64,000 nucleotides of DNA from JACVRM01 sp963817375 (GTDB lineage: Bacteria; Actinomycetota; Thermoleophilia; Gaiellales; Gaiellaceae), in NCBI GenBank assembly GCA_963817375.1, contig CAWFOB010000001.1, positions 1 to 64,000 of the forward strand. Reading direction: 5' to 3'. The translations under genes were made by a program, and so were the position numbers. Shown here one piece after another: positions 1 through 7,720 of this stretch; the stretch's first letter is position 1; each line of letters opens with the position of its first letter. The notes below the pieces were generated by a model that worked only from the letters and a program-made list of their open reading frames with translations, was not told where the DNA came from and did no database searches.

Positions 1-2
1 TC

Positions 3-1106
3 GACTACGAGGCGATGACGACGGGGGAGTGGCTCGCGAACTGCTCGGCCTGCTGCGTACCGGAGCTGGCGGGCGCCCTTACGCGGGCGCGGATCCCATA
101 CCGGACCGTGACCGGGACGCTGCTCGACGGCGACCCGGCCTGGGCCGCGATGGGGGAGTGGGTCGAGGCGGCGCGGGCGGTGCGCGAGCTGCGCCGGGCG
201 CGCTTCGGCTTCCTCGGCCACACGTACCCGGGGATGCTCGACATGTACTCGGACTTCACGCAGGTCTCGGCGCAGGCGGGGCCGCACATCGAGGTGCTCG
301 AGATGGACGACCTCGTCGCGCGGGTCGAGGCAGCCTCCGCGAAGGAGGTCGAGCGCAAGGGCGAAGAGATCCGCGAGCTGTTCGACCTGGCCGAGCCGGC
401 GGGCGACCCGATCGCCGACGAGATCTCGCCGGAGCAGTGGGACTGGTCGGCGCGCGTCGCCGTCGGGCTCGACCGGCTGGTCGCCGACTTCGACCTGAAC
501 GGCCTCACCTACTACTACCGCGGCCTGCAGGACAACGTCTTCGAGCGCGTCGCCGCCGGGCTGATCGTCGGCAACTCGCTGCTGACGGCGCGCGGCGTGC
601 CGGCATCGGGCGAGGGCGACCTGAAGACGAACCTCGCGATGTTCCTGCTCGACCGCCTGGGCGCGGGCGGCTCGTACACCGAGTTCTACGCGCTCGACTT
701 CGACGAGGAGTTCGTGCTGATGGGCCACGACGGCCCGGCGCACATCGCGATCGCCGACGGCCGCCCGGTCGTCAGGGCGCTCAAGCTGTACCACGGCAAG
801 GCGGGCGCAGGCCTCTCGGTCGAGATGAAGGTGCGCCTCGGCCCGGTGACGATCCTCGGCATGACCCAGACCGCGGACGGCCGGCTGAAGCTGATCGCCG
901 CCGAGGGCGAGTCGATCCCGGGGCCGACGTTCCGCATCGGCAACACCAACTCGCGGCTGCGGTTCTCTCTCGGGCCTGCGCCGTTCATGGACGCCTGGTG
1001 CGCCGAGGGGCCGACGCACCACGTCGCGCTCGGCGTCGGGCACCAGCTGGGGCGGATCCGCAAGGTCGCGGACCTGCTCGGGCTCGAGCTCGCCGTCGTC
1101 GGCTAG
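3..1106 (+). CDS. L-arabinose/L-fucose isomerase family protein, 5' truncated
   Basis: The reading frame is open from the window edge (Asp-Tyr-Glu-Ala before the first Met at position 15), so the N-terminal part lies outside. The visible 367 residues resemble the middle and C-terminal regions of L-fucose/L-arabinose isomerase-type proteins: a GHTYPGMLDMYSDF segment near residue 75, an EGDLKT acidic patch near 205, and a C-terminal barrel ending in HHVALGVGHQLG. Such enzymes interconvert aldoses and ketoses in the cytosol, using a divalent metal. Which sugar is used cannot be told. After the TAG stop the same frame stays open for 20 more codons (1107-1169) and ends Val-His-Pro-Val. This may be a remnant or the sign of a sequence error. 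No other sugar gene is visible nearby. Confidence 0.75.
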   Translation, partial: DYEAMTTGEWLANCSACCVPELAGALTRARIPYRTVTGTLLDGDPAWAAMGEWVEAARAVRELRRARFGFLGHTYPGMLDMYSDFTQVSAQAGPHIEVLEMDDLVARVEAASAKEVERKGEEIRELFDLAEPAGDPIADEISPEQWDWSARVAVGLDRLVADFDLNGLTYYYRGLQDNVFERVAAGLIVGNSLLTARGVPASGEGDLKTNLAMFLLDRLGAGGSYTEFYALDFDEEFVLMGHDGPAHIAIADGRPVVRALKLYHGKAGAGLSVEMKVRLGPVTILGMTQTADGRLKLIAAEGESIPGPTFRIGNTNSRLRFSLGPAPFMDAWCAEGPTHHVALGVGHQLGRIRKVADLLGLELAVVG

Positions 1107-1174
1107 GACCTCGGCACCGACGTCTACGTCGGCAGCGGGCACACCGTGCTGCGCGTGCACCCGGTGTAGCGGCG

Positions 1175-1546
1175 TCAGAGCCGGCTCGTGTTCAGCTCCG
1201 AGCGGGCGTCCGACAGCTCGTCCTGGAGCTCCTCGGCAACCTGTCCGGCGTTCGCCCGCGTCGCATGCACGAGGCCGGCCACGGCCGTCAGCTGCTCGGC
1301 AAGCGCCCCGAAGGCCTTGCGCAGATGGTCGAGCTGGGCGTCCGACGCTCCGGTACGCCGGAGCGAGCCGATCAACCGCGCGACGCGCCGGCGTTCCACG
1401 AGCTCCTTCGCGGCTGCGAGCGCCACCGTCGCGTCGTCGAGCCGGCCGCAGGCGCCGGAGACGTCGTCGATCGCCTCGCGAACGAAGACGGCACGCTCGA
1501 ATGCGTCGACTGCAGCGGTATTGGCACCTGTCGCCATCGCTCCCAC
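1175..1546 (-). CDS. hypothetical helical protein
   Basis: A 123-residue protein starting with GTG. An ATG four codons in (about 1537) is a good alternative because an AGGGG-like site sits a few bases upstream. It is Ala/Glu/Arg-rich with regular heptad-like spacing of Leu and Ala, so mostly helical and perhaps coiled-coil. There is no signal peptide or membrane segment. No family was recognised. It faces the truncated isomerase tail to tail and is transcribed away from the two-component operon. Confidence 0.55.
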   Translation of the reverse strand: MGAMATGANTAAVDAFERAVFVREAIDDVSGACGRLDDATVALAAAKELVERRRVARLIGSLRRTGASDAQLDHLRKAFGALAEQLTAVAGLVHATRANAGQVAEELQDELSDARSELNTSRL

Positions 1547-1755
1547 CCCTCACGCCGCAGATCGTCGTGTCGGAGCGGAAATCCTACTCCGGGCTCGATC
1601 AGCGAGAAGAGCGAGTCGTGCCGGCGGCGACAGCGAGCAGGATCGCGCCGCCAGGGAGAACCCACTTCCTCATGGAGCGAGCCGCCGATGGTACTGCCGG
1701 CTCCGCCGCCGCAACATCGGGGTCGTCGCTCGTCGCGAGGCGTCTCCTCCCGAAC

Positions 1756-1799
1756 CTGAGAGCCCGCTGAGAATCGTCCGTTTCACAGGCGATTCTCAG
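1756..1799. promoter_or_regulatory. probable response-regulator operator, two-component operon
   Basis: A perfect 10-bp inverted repeat, CTGAGAATCG / CGATTCTCAG (1767-1776 and 1790-1799, 13-bp spacer), lies just upstream of the response regulator start. Read on the minus strand the left part also gives TTCTCAG then CTCTCAG with an 11-bp start-to-start step, the usual layout for OmpR/PhoB-type regulators. The same CTCTCAG word occurs at 3992 and 4804 before the next two transcription units. Autoregulation is inferred. Confidence 0.55.
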
Positions 1800-1821
1800 A
1801 TTCATGGGAGAGTCTGGGGCC

Positions 1822-2529
1822 ATGGCTTTTAACCACGCTCCCAGCACGCCCCGAAGGGTTCTTGTGGTCGACGACGAGCCTTCGATCGTCGACGCGGTGG
1901 CGACCGCCTTCCGCTACGAGGGCTACGAGGTCGACCAGGCCTACACCGGCCGGGAGGCGCTCGAGATGGTTATCCGGGACGAGCCTGACCTGATCGTCCT
2001 CGACTGGATGCTCCCCGACATCGAGGGCATCGAGGTCGGCCGCCGGCTCCGCGCCCGCGGGTACCGCACCGCCGTCCTGTTCCTGACCGCGAAGGACGCG
2101 ACCGAGAACAAGGTGGAGGCGCTGCGCGTCGGCGGTGACGACTACGTGACCAAGCCGTTCAGCCTCGCGGAGGTCGTCGCGCGCGCCCAGGCCATCCTGC
2201 GGCGCACGGCAGGAGACCTGCCGGGCGACGTGCTCACCTTCTCCGACCTCACCCTCGACGAGGCGCGCCACGAGATCACGCGCGGCGACCACGCGATCAC
2301 GCTGACGGCCACCGAGTTCAGCCTGCTGCGCTACTTCATGCTCAACCCTCGGCGCGTGCTCTCGAAGGCCCAGATCCTCCAGAACGTGTGGCGCTACGAC
2401 TTCGGCGGGAACGCCAACGTGGTGGAGACCTACGTGAGCTACCTACGGCGCAAGCTCGATGCGACGGGGCCGCCGCTGATCAAGACGGTCCGTCAGGCCG
2501 GATACATGCTCGACGCGCGGCAGGAGTGA
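1822..2529 (+). CDS. OmpR/PhoB-family response regulator
   Basis: A cytoplasmic transcription factor of 235 residues. The N-terminal receiver domain (about 10-125) has the acidic DDE cluster, the phospho-acceptor Asp at about residue 61 in LDWMLPD, and the conserved Lys at about 111 in TKPF. The C-terminal winged helix (about 140-232) has the family signature of a TATEFSLLRYF-like alpha-loop region and a YVSYLRRKL recognition helix. I chose the ATG at 1822 because GGGAGAG sits 9 bp upstream. The ATG at 1804 has no ribosome site. It overlaps the partner kinase start by GTGA. The likely targets are its own promoter and the two secreted-protein genes downstream, from the shared CTCTCAG motif. 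Confidence 0.93.
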   Translation: MAFNHAPSTPRRVLVVDDEPSIVDAVATAFRYEGYEVDQAYTGREALEMVIRDEPDLIVLDWMLPDIEGIEVGRRLRARGYRTAVLFLTAKDATENKVEALRVGGDDYVTKPFSLAEVVARAQAILRRTAGDLPGDVLTFSDLTLDEARHEITRGDHAITLTATEFSLLRYFMLNPRRVLSKAQILQNVWRYDFGGNANVVETYVSYLRRKLDATGPPLIKTVRQAGYMLDARQE

Positions 2530-3986
2530 TCGGCCGGCTCTCGCTGAAGGCGCGGCTCATCCTCGGCGTGATCGTCCTCGCCGGGGTCGGGCTCGCCGCG
2601 GCCGACATCGCGACGTATGCGTCGCTGCACTCCTTCCTGATCCAGCGAACGGATCAGTCGCTCTCCGACAACCATCCCGACCTCGCGAACGTGGTGGGCA
2701 ACTGCCAGGGCGGCGGCGGGGGCGGTCCCCCGGGCGGTGGCCACGGCGGGCCGCCCGGGAACACGTTCGCGCGGCTGCAGGCGCCCAACGGCCAGGTGTG
2801 CAGCGTTGCGCCCCAGACCCTGGCGGGCACCACGCCCTCGCCGCCGAAGTGGCCGTCGACCTCAGGTCTCGGCTTCGGCGACGACAACGCGAAGTACTTC
2901 ACCGTCTCGGCGCAGGATGGGAAGAGCCGCTACCGCGTGCGCGCGGAGCTCGAGCGAGGCGGCGGCGTCCTGATGACCGCGGCGTCACTCTCGGACGTCG
3001 ACGCGACGCTCCGGCGCCTGCTGATGATCGAGCTGCTCGTGACTGCGTCGGTGCTCCTCGGCATCGTCGCGCTCGGCGTCTGGGTCGTGCGCCTCGGCCT
3101 GCGCCCGCTGGCGGCCATCGAGACGACGGCGGCGGCGATCGCCGCCGGCGATCTCTCTCGGCGCGTCGAGCGCGCCGAGCCGAATACCGAGGTCGGGCGG
3201 CTCGGGATGGCGTTGAACGCCATGCTCACCCAGATCCAGACGGCCTTCGACGCGACGGCCGCCTCGGAGGCGCGGCTGCGCCGCTTCGTCGCCGACGCCT
3301 CCCACGAGCTGCGCACGCCGCTCGCGGCCGTGCGCGCCTATGCCGAGCTGTTCGGCCGCGGCGCGAACAGCCGGCCCGACGACCTCGAGCGCTCGATGAC
3401 CGGCATCGAGCGCGAGTCACGGCGCATGAGCCTGCTCGTCGACGACCTGCTGCTGCTGGCGCGGCTCGACGAGGGGCGGCCGCTCGAGCACCAGCCGGTC
3501 GACCTCGCCGAGCTCGTGGCCGAGGCGGTGGAGACGGCGACGACGCTCGAGCCCGGCCGCCCGATCGAGCTGAGCACCGAGGAGGCGGTCGTGGACGGCG
3601 ATCACGACCGTCTGCGCCAGGTCGTCGACAACCTCCTGGCCAACGTGCGGGCGCACACGCCACCCGGCGCGTCGGCCACGGTGCGCGTCCTGCGGGCCGA
3701 TGCCTCGGCCGTCATCGAGGTCGAGGACACCGGCCGCGGCATGGAGCCGGAGCAGGCCGCGCGCATGTTCGAGCGCTTCTACCGTGCCGACCCGGCGCGG
3801 GCGCGGGCGCAGGGCGGGACGGGCCTCGGGCTCTCCATCGTCGCAGCCGTGGCGGAGGCGCACGGCGGCTCTGCGAGGGCCGTCTCGGAACCGGGAGCCG
3901 GCACGACGGTGCGGGTCACGTTGCCCCTCGCGGCGACGACGGAGGACGCGCCGGATGCGCCGCCGCTAATCCATACGACCACCTAA
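2526..3986 (+). CDS. sensor histidine kinase (HAMP-HisKA-HATPase)
   Basis: The membrane sensor partner of the preceding regulator, 486 residues, starting with GTG overlapped by the regulator's stop (GTGA). In order: TM1 about 10-32; an extracytoplasmic domain to about 164 that carries a striking Gly/Pro-rich, His-containing loop (about residues 58-78); TM2 about 165-188; HAMP; the dimerisation domain with phospho-acceptor His260 in ASHELRTPL; and an ATPase domain with the N box, DTGRGM and GGTGLGLSIV. The signal is unknown. The glycine-histidine loop could bind a metal or simply be a flexible linker. The cognate pairing is secure from the overlap. Confidence 0.93.
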   Translation: MIGRLSLKARLILGVIVLAGVGLAAADIATYASLHSFLIQRTDQSLSDNHPDLANVVGNCQGGGGGGPPGGGHGGPPGNTFARLQAPNGQVCSVAPQTLAGTTPSPPKWPSTSGLGFGDDNAKYFTVSAQDGKSRYRVRAELERGGGVLMTAASLSDVDATLRRLLMIELLVTASVLLGIVALGVWVVRLGLRPLAAIETTAAAIAAGDLSRRVERAEPNTEVGRLGMALNAMLTQIQTAFDATAASEARLRRFVADASHELRTPLAAVRAYAELFGRGANSRPDDLERSMTGIERESRRMSLLVDDLLLLARLDEGRPLEHQPVDLAELVAEAVETATTLEPGRPIELSTEEAVVDGDHDRLRQVVDNLLANVRAHTPPGASATVRVLRADASAVIEVEDTGRGMEPEQAARMFERFYRADPARARAQGGTGLGLSIVAAVAEAHGGSARAVSEPGAGTTVRVTLPLAATTEDAPDAPPLIHTTT

Positions 3987-3991
3987 CCGGA

Positions 3992-4010
3992 CTCTCAGGG
4001 CTCTCCCAGG
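3992..4010 (+). promoter_or_regulatory. CTCTCAG direct-repeat site upstream of secreted protein gene
   Basis: CTCTCAGGG followed 11 bp later by CTCCCAGG, about 75 bp upstream of the gene at 4076. It matches the words upstream of the response regulator and of the PepSY-like gene, so it is a candidate binding site for the adjacent OmpR-family regulator. Confidence 0.45.
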
Positions 4011-4075
4011 CAACCCCAAGACCCTCCGGATTCGATGAAGGGGTAAGGACGTCATCGAAACGGAGGAGGCGTCTC

Positions 4076-4735
4076 ATGACGCGATACACCAAACGACTCG
4101 GGCTGCTCACCGTCGCGGCCGCCACGGCGCTTCTCGTCGTCGGCGTCGCCACGGCGAGTGCGCACGGGCGCGGCGGCGCGAAGAGCGTCAGCACGAGTGC
4201 GCTCGTCACCGAGGCAGCGAAGCAGCTCAACGTGGCGCGTGCCGACCTCAAGGCCGCGATCGTCAAGTCGGCCGAGGACCGCGTCGATGCGGCGGTCGAG
4301 GACGAGGACATCACGTCCGACGAAGGCGACCAGCTGAAGGCCGACATCGAGGACAACCTCAATGTCGCGTACCAGGTCAGCCAGACCCGCACGGTGGCCG
4401 CGAACCTGAAGATCACCACCAAGGATCTGAACGCCGGCTTCCGGGCCGCACGCAAGGCCCTTGCGTCCAAGGCCATCGACACGGCGCTCGCAGCCGGCGA
4501 CATCACCGCCGACCAGGCCACCGCCGCGAAGACGGCGCTCGACTCGAAGACGTTCGCCGGCTACAAGTCCGGCGCCGTCGCGAGCCTCACCGGCTACGCC
4601 GAGGGTCCCGGCGGCGGTGGCGGCGGCCAGTGCGGCGGCGGGGGCGGCTCGGGCGGCTCATCGTCGTCGTCGAGCGACACGTCGAGCTCGGACACGACGA
4701 CGGCCACCACGACGGCGTTCCGGGTGCACCGCTAG
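4076..4735 (+). CDS. secreted helical protein with Gly/Ser/Thr-rich tail
   Basis: A 219-residue exported protein with a strong ribosome site (GGAGG, 8 bp before ATG). A signal peptide occupies about residues 1-30 (ends near ASAHG). A helical body of about 130 residues follows, with repeated acidic turns of the pattern D-I-T-x-D-x-x (DITSDEGDQLK, DITADQATAA) that recall calcium-binding or cell-wall helical repeats. The tail is Gly then Ser/Thr-rich and probably disordered. No catalytic motif is visible. It sits directly downstream of the two-component operon with the shared upstream motif, so it is a likely regulon member. Function unknown. Confidence 0.8.
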   Translation: MTRYTKRLGLLTVAAATALLVVGVATASAHGRGGAKSVSTSALVTEAAKQLNVARADLKAAIVKSAEDRVDAAVEDEDITSDEGDQLKADIEDNLNVAYQVSQTRTVAANLKITTKDLNAGFRAARKALASKAIDTALAAGDITADQATAAKTALDSKTFAGYKSGAVASLTGYAEGPGGGGGGQCGGGGGSGGSSSSSSDTSSSDTTTATTTAFRVHR

Positions 4736-4758
4736 GCACACGGAAGCGTCCGCTTCAC

Positions 4759-4795
4759 CCGAGGGCCGCCCGCGGGGCGGCCCTCGGCGTTTCTC
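4759..4795 (+). terminator. rho-independent terminator
   Basis: A perfect 12-bp stem, CCGAGGGCCGCC / GGCGGCCCTCGG (4759-4770 and 4776-4787, 5-base loop), followed by CGTTTCTC, 24 bp after the stop of the secreted helical protein. Confidence 0.8.
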
Positions 4796-4803
4796 ACAGC
4801 GAC

Positions 4804-4834
4804 CTCTCAGCCCGTGCTCAAGGCCTCCCTAGGC
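4804..4834 (+). promoter_or_regulatory. CTCTCAG site upstream of PepSY-like gene
   Basis: CTCTCAG at 4804, TGCTCAAGG at 4815 and CTCCCTAGG at about 4826 form three degenerate direct repeats in 11-bp steps about 60-80 bp before the PepSY-like gene. This is the third occurrence of the motif in this cluster. Confidence 0.4.
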
Positions 4835-4885
4835 CCCGTTGATTGGCTGGGTGCATACACCCGAACGAAAGGATCGAGTATCGAG

Positions 4886-5302
4886 ATGGGCAACAAGCTG
4901 AAGAACGGGCTCCTCGTCGTCTCGCTGATGGCATCGGCCGCGCTCGGCGCGGCGGCGCTGGCAGGCGCCGCCTCGAACGGCAGCTCGACGACCACGACCA
5001 CGCCGAGCACCCAGGCGGCGCCCACCACCGCGCCAACGGCGAACTTCCCCGCGCACGGCACCGCCGCGCACGAGGACCAGGAGAAGGCGGTGACCGGCGC
5101 GGCGGCCGAGAAGGCCAAGGCCGCGGCGGTCAAGTACCTGGGCGGCGGCACCGCCGGTGAGGTCACGACCGACATGACCGGCACCGGTTACGAGGTGACG
5201 GTGACCAAGTCGGACGGCACCACGACCGAGGTGCACATGGACAGCAGCCTCAACGTCTTCCAGGGCGGCCCCGGCGGCCCGGGTGGCTTCGGGCACGGGT
5301 AG
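4886..5302 (+). CDS. secreted PepSY-like protein
   Basis: A 138-residue exported protein. A signal peptide occupies about 1-30, then a Thr-rich linker of about 25 residues, then a compact domain of about 70 residues with AAEKAKAAAVKYLGG followed by GTGYEVTVTKSDG and EVHMDSSLNV. That helix-beta-beta layout is the PepSY fold, which in known families inhibits or tunes secreted peptidases or sensor kinases at the cell surface. The C-terminus is Gly/Pro-rich and ends His-Gly. The start is taken at 4886; AAAGGA lies rather far upstream. PepSY genes often accompany two-component systems. Here the upstream motif also links it to the adjacent regulator, so feedback on the kinase is a reasonable inference. 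Confidence 0.72.
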   Translation: MGNKLKNGLLVVSLMASAALGAAALAGAASNGSSTTTTTPSTQAAPTTAPTANFPAHGTAAHEDQEKAVTGAAAEKAKAAAVKYLGGGTAGEVTTDMTGTGYEVTVTKSDGTTTEVHMDSSLNVFQGGPGGPGGFGHG

Positions 5303-5306
5303 GCGG

Positions 5307-5474
5307 CTAGCGCGCCATCAGGAGCAGCAGCAGCAGCAGGAAGACCAGCATGACGCCGGCGAGCACCACGAGACCGTGGTGCTCGCTGAGGTACGTGCGC
5401 TGGTAGGGCAGACTCTCGCGCCCGCGCACGATCGGCCTGCGCCCCGGATATCCCCGCCGCGACACGCCGGACAT
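5307..5474 (-). CDS. small tail-anchored membrane protein (55 aa)
   Basis: The frame from ATG 5474 to TAG 5307 encodes 55 residues. A basic N-terminal half (several Arg, Gly and Pro, with a YQRTYLSEHH segment) is followed by one strongly hydrophobic helix, LVVLAGVMLVFLLLLLLLMAR, at the very C-terminus. The encoded topology is plausible for a tail-anchored inner-membrane peptide with the basic part in the cytosol. It lies tail to tail with the PepSY-like gene. No strong ribosome site is visible. Function unknown. Confidence 0.55.
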   Translation of the reverse strand: MSGVSRRGYPGRRPIVRGRESLPYQRTYLSEHHGLVVLAGVMLVFLLLLLLLMAR

Positions 5475-5500
5475 GGTGCCCGACGCTCGTTAAGAATTGA

Positions 5501-6118
5501 CTAACCGCCCCAGTGCAGGGCCGCGACGGCGCGATCCTGCTCGGGCAGCCACAGCGCCGGGTCGCTCTTGCGCCCGTACAGGTGTACCTCGAAGTGCAGG
5601 TGCACGCCGTCGCAGAGGCCCGTGCAGCCGACCGTGCCCAGCGTGCTCGCCGCGGTCACCGCCTGGCCCGTCTGCACGTCGATCGAGCCGAGGTGGCCGT
5701 ACAGCGTCTCGAGACCGCGCCCGTGCTCGACGACGACTCGGTTGCCGTAGCCCGACTCCTCGCCCGCGGCGACGACGACGCCTGCCGCGGCCGCGTGCAC
5801 CGCGGAGCCCGCGGGCGCGTCGATGTCGACCCCCGGATGGAACGAGCAGCATCCGCGCGCGCCGAAGGGGCTCGTGACCTCGCCGTTCACGGGCCAGCTG
5901 AGCGCGGCGTGCAGCGGGTGTGCAACGGCCTCGACGCGGCGGTCGAGGACGGAGATCTTCAGGGCGCTCGTGCGGTTCTGCTTGTCGAGGTCGAGGCGCA
6001 TCGTCGAGAGCTCGCCCCGGGCGTCGCGGGCCTGGACCTCGGCGTGGACGGCGGCGCCTGCGGCCCCCGCGGAGGCGACGAGCGCGAGCGGAAGCCCGAC
6101 GTGGCGGAGACGGCCCAC
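5501..6118 (-). CDS. M23-family zinc metallopeptidase (LytM-like)
   Basis: A peptidoglycan endopeptidase homologue acting outside the membrane. From the GTG at 6118 it has 205 residues: a single N-terminal membrane helix, a short helical linker, then the M23 domain with zinc ligands in HPGVDIDAP and HLHFEVH and the usual GNRVVVEHG and LYGHL strands. It also has a pair of cysteines (VGCTGLC) that could form a disulfide. An earlier GTG at 6235 would add a 39-residue Arg-rich tail. Neither start has a strong ribosome site. A perfect inverted repeat (6149-6158 / 6178-6187) lies between them and contains GGGAGGA. It is downstream of and co-directional with the Thr-rich membrane protein gene. Confidence 0.85.
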   Translation of the reverse strand: MGRLRHVGLPLALVASAGAAGAAVHAEVQARDARGELSTMRLDLDKQNRTSALKISVLDRRVEAVAHPLHAALSWPVNGEVTSPFGARGCCSFHPGVDIDAPAGSAVHAAAAGVVVAAGEESGYGNRVVVEHGRGLETLYGHLGSIDVQTGQAVTAASTLGTVGCTGLCDGVHLHFEVHLYGRKSDPALWLPEQDRAVAALHWGG

Positions 6119-6266
6119 GATCGTGGGCTTCCGCGCCGCGTTGCCGGCTCCTCCCGCGGTTGCACGCCGGCTTCCGACGCGGGAGGATTGGTTGACCCGC
6201 GCCGGCCGGCCGGGAGGGCCTGCGGCCCCGTGGACGAAGAAGCGGGCCGGCGCGGGCCCAAGGGGC

Positions 6267-7010
6267 CTACGTCGTGCGCGGCAGCGCTGCCTGCTGCTTC
6301 GGTCCGACGACCACGAAGCTGAACGGGCGCGCCGCCGGCGCGCCGGTCTGCTTGTCCGAGACCAGGACGACGAGATGGCCGTCGGCCGACCAGCCGCCGA
6401 CCGCGGTCGTGCGCGGCCCGGCCGATACGCGAACGACGCTCGTCCGGCGCGAGGCATCGCTCAGGTCGGACAGCTCGATCCGGTAGACGCCGGGCGACAC
6501 CCGGCCGGCCGTGACGCTACCGCCGAGCCGGTTCTGGACGACCGCCAGCTCTCCGGCGCCGGTTACGGTGCCCCTGACCAGGACTGCGGAGCCCTTCGGC
6601 GGCGGGCCGGGCGTGGTCGTCACGGGGGTCGTGGTCGACGTCGTGCTCGGCCGCGTCGTGGTGGTCGTCGTCGTGGTCGCGTGGGTGGTCGTGGTGGCGT
6701 GCGTGGTCGTCGTGGGCTGCGTCGTCGTGGTCGGCTGCGTCGTCGTCGTGCTCGGGATCGTGGTCGTCGTCGAGTGCGTGGCGCTCGTCGAGCTGCTGCC
6801 GCCACCGAACACGGCCGGCACGATGAGAGCAGCGAGCGCGATCGCCGCGGCCGCGATCGCGGCCAGGGCCAGCCAACGGCCCCAGGCAGCGCCTTCGACG
6901 GCAGCCGGCGAGCCGTCGGCGACCGGCGGGACTGCCGGTGGCGCGAAGGCGACATGCAGCAGGGCCAGCAGGCCGATCGCGGCCACCGTGATCGCGATCT
7001 CCCACGTCAT
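6267..7010 (-). CDS. membrane protein with Thr-rich stalk and beta domain
   Basis: A 247-residue protein with membrane helices at about 4-24 and 45-70, then a stalk of about 50 residues that is almost pure Thr with Pro, Gln, His and Ser (a TTTTxx hexad repeated about seven times), then a C-terminal domain of about 110 residues rich in Val/Gly/Thr that looks all-beta. Such stalks in actinobacteria often cross the cell wall and may be O-glycosylated. The beta domain would be external. The repetitive GTCGTC/GTGGTC stretch on the plus strand at 6610-6780 is simply this stalk. No family recognised. Confidence 0.75.
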   Translation of the reverse strand: MTWEIAITVAAIGLLALLHVAFAPPAVPPVADGSPAAVEGAAWGRWLALAAIAAAAIALAALIVPAVFGGGSSSTSATHSTTTTIPSTTTTQPTTTTQPTTTTHATTTTHATTTTTTTTRPSTTSTTTPVTTTPGPPPKGSAVLVRGTVTGAGELAVVQNRLGGSVTAGRVSPGVYRIELSDLSDASRRTSVVRVSAGPRTTAVGGWSADGHLVVLVSDKQTGAPAARPFSFVVVGPKQQAALPRTT

Positions 7011-7071
7011 GCCCGCGCGAGGTTATCCCCCGGGCACGCCGCGCGCCGGGCGAGTCAGCGGACCCCGGGGG

Positions 7072-7281
7072 CTAGAGCAGTATCCGGACGGCGGTGTCCG
7101 GGTTGCAGCCCCGCTGAACGAGATCGACCGCCGAGTGCAGGTCGACGTGCGTGTTCGCCGCGATCACCATCGCGGCCGGCCAGCTGAACCCGACCTTCGC
7201 CAGCTGCTCCACGCGCCACCGAATGACCCGCTCGCGCTCCGTCTCGTCCGCAAGAACAACTTGTGTCGTTGCCGCAGCCAT
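7072..7281 (-). CDS. small hypothetical protein (69 aa)
   Basis: ATG 7281 is preceded by a very good ribosome site (GGAGGAG, 3-bp spacer), which decides the start against a longer frame from 7443. The 69 residues are a soluble helical protein with a WRVEQLAKVGFSWPAAMVIAAN core and a short ending VQRGCNPDTAVRILL. No membrane segment. No function recognised. Confidence 0.72.
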   Translation of the reverse strand: MAAATTQVVLADETERERVIRWRVEQLAKVGFSWPAAMVIAANTHVDLHSAVDLVQRGCNPDTAVRILL

Positions 7282-7408
7282 CGACTCCTCCAACCGATGG
7301 GATGACCTATTCACTCGTTGTACGCGGGGTTGCGTTGACGCCCAATCCCCCGAAGGGGGGAAAGAAGTCGCCCTGTTCGGGGGAGAGATGCCCGCCGATA
7401 GGTCCTGC

Positions 7409-7501
7409 ATGAAGCATTCGCTGAAAGTGACCGCCACCGTCACGCTCCTCGCGTATCTCGCCGGGGCCGTGGCCGTGCTGTGGCGGGAGAGAGCCTGGTA
7501 G
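7409..7501 (+). CDS. possible tiny membrane peptide (30 aa)
   Basis: A 30-residue frame: basic start, one membrane helix (about 8-25) and a WRERAW end. AGG lies 6 bp before the ATG; an ATG at 7388 preceded by GGGGGAGAG would add seven residues. It is divergent from the 69-residue gene. Very short, so only tentatively a gene. Confidence 0.3.
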   Translation: MKHSLKVTATVTLLAYLAGAVAVLWRERAW

Positions 7502-7616
7502 GCGTTAGGGGCCGGGAGGCCGGGGACCGAAATAGGGCCCCGGAGCGGGGGAGGGGCACACTCCCGGCCCCGCGGTTCGGTTCGACGCCAACCTGCGGAT
7601 TCCCGCTAACGGATTC

Positions 7617-7720
7617 CTAACTTCTGTCGAGCGCGACGCGCGCCCGCCACACGCCGCCGTCGTGGTCGAACGCGAGTCGAGGCGCAGCTCGGCGGGGCCC
7701 TCGACCCAGCGGTAGCTCAT
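7617..7720 (-). pseudogene. short ORF after the HutF-like gene, frameshifted
   Basis: The HutF-like stop overlaps an ATG by ATGA at 7720. The frame starts MSYRWVEGPAELRLDSR; one base out of phase it continues naturally as FDHDGGVWRARVALDRS and a TAG at 7617. Joining the two gives a compact beta-rich peptide of about 34 residues. The tight coupling argues that the short gene is real and that a single base is lost or gained near 7670. Function unknown. Confidence 0.4.

Noticed and set aside
1599..1673. A 24-residue minus-strand peptide with a hydrophobic stretch (MRKWVLPGGAILLAVAAG)
   Set aside because: Too short, no ribosome site, and nothing shows expression. The gap 1547-1755 otherwise holds nothing I recognise.
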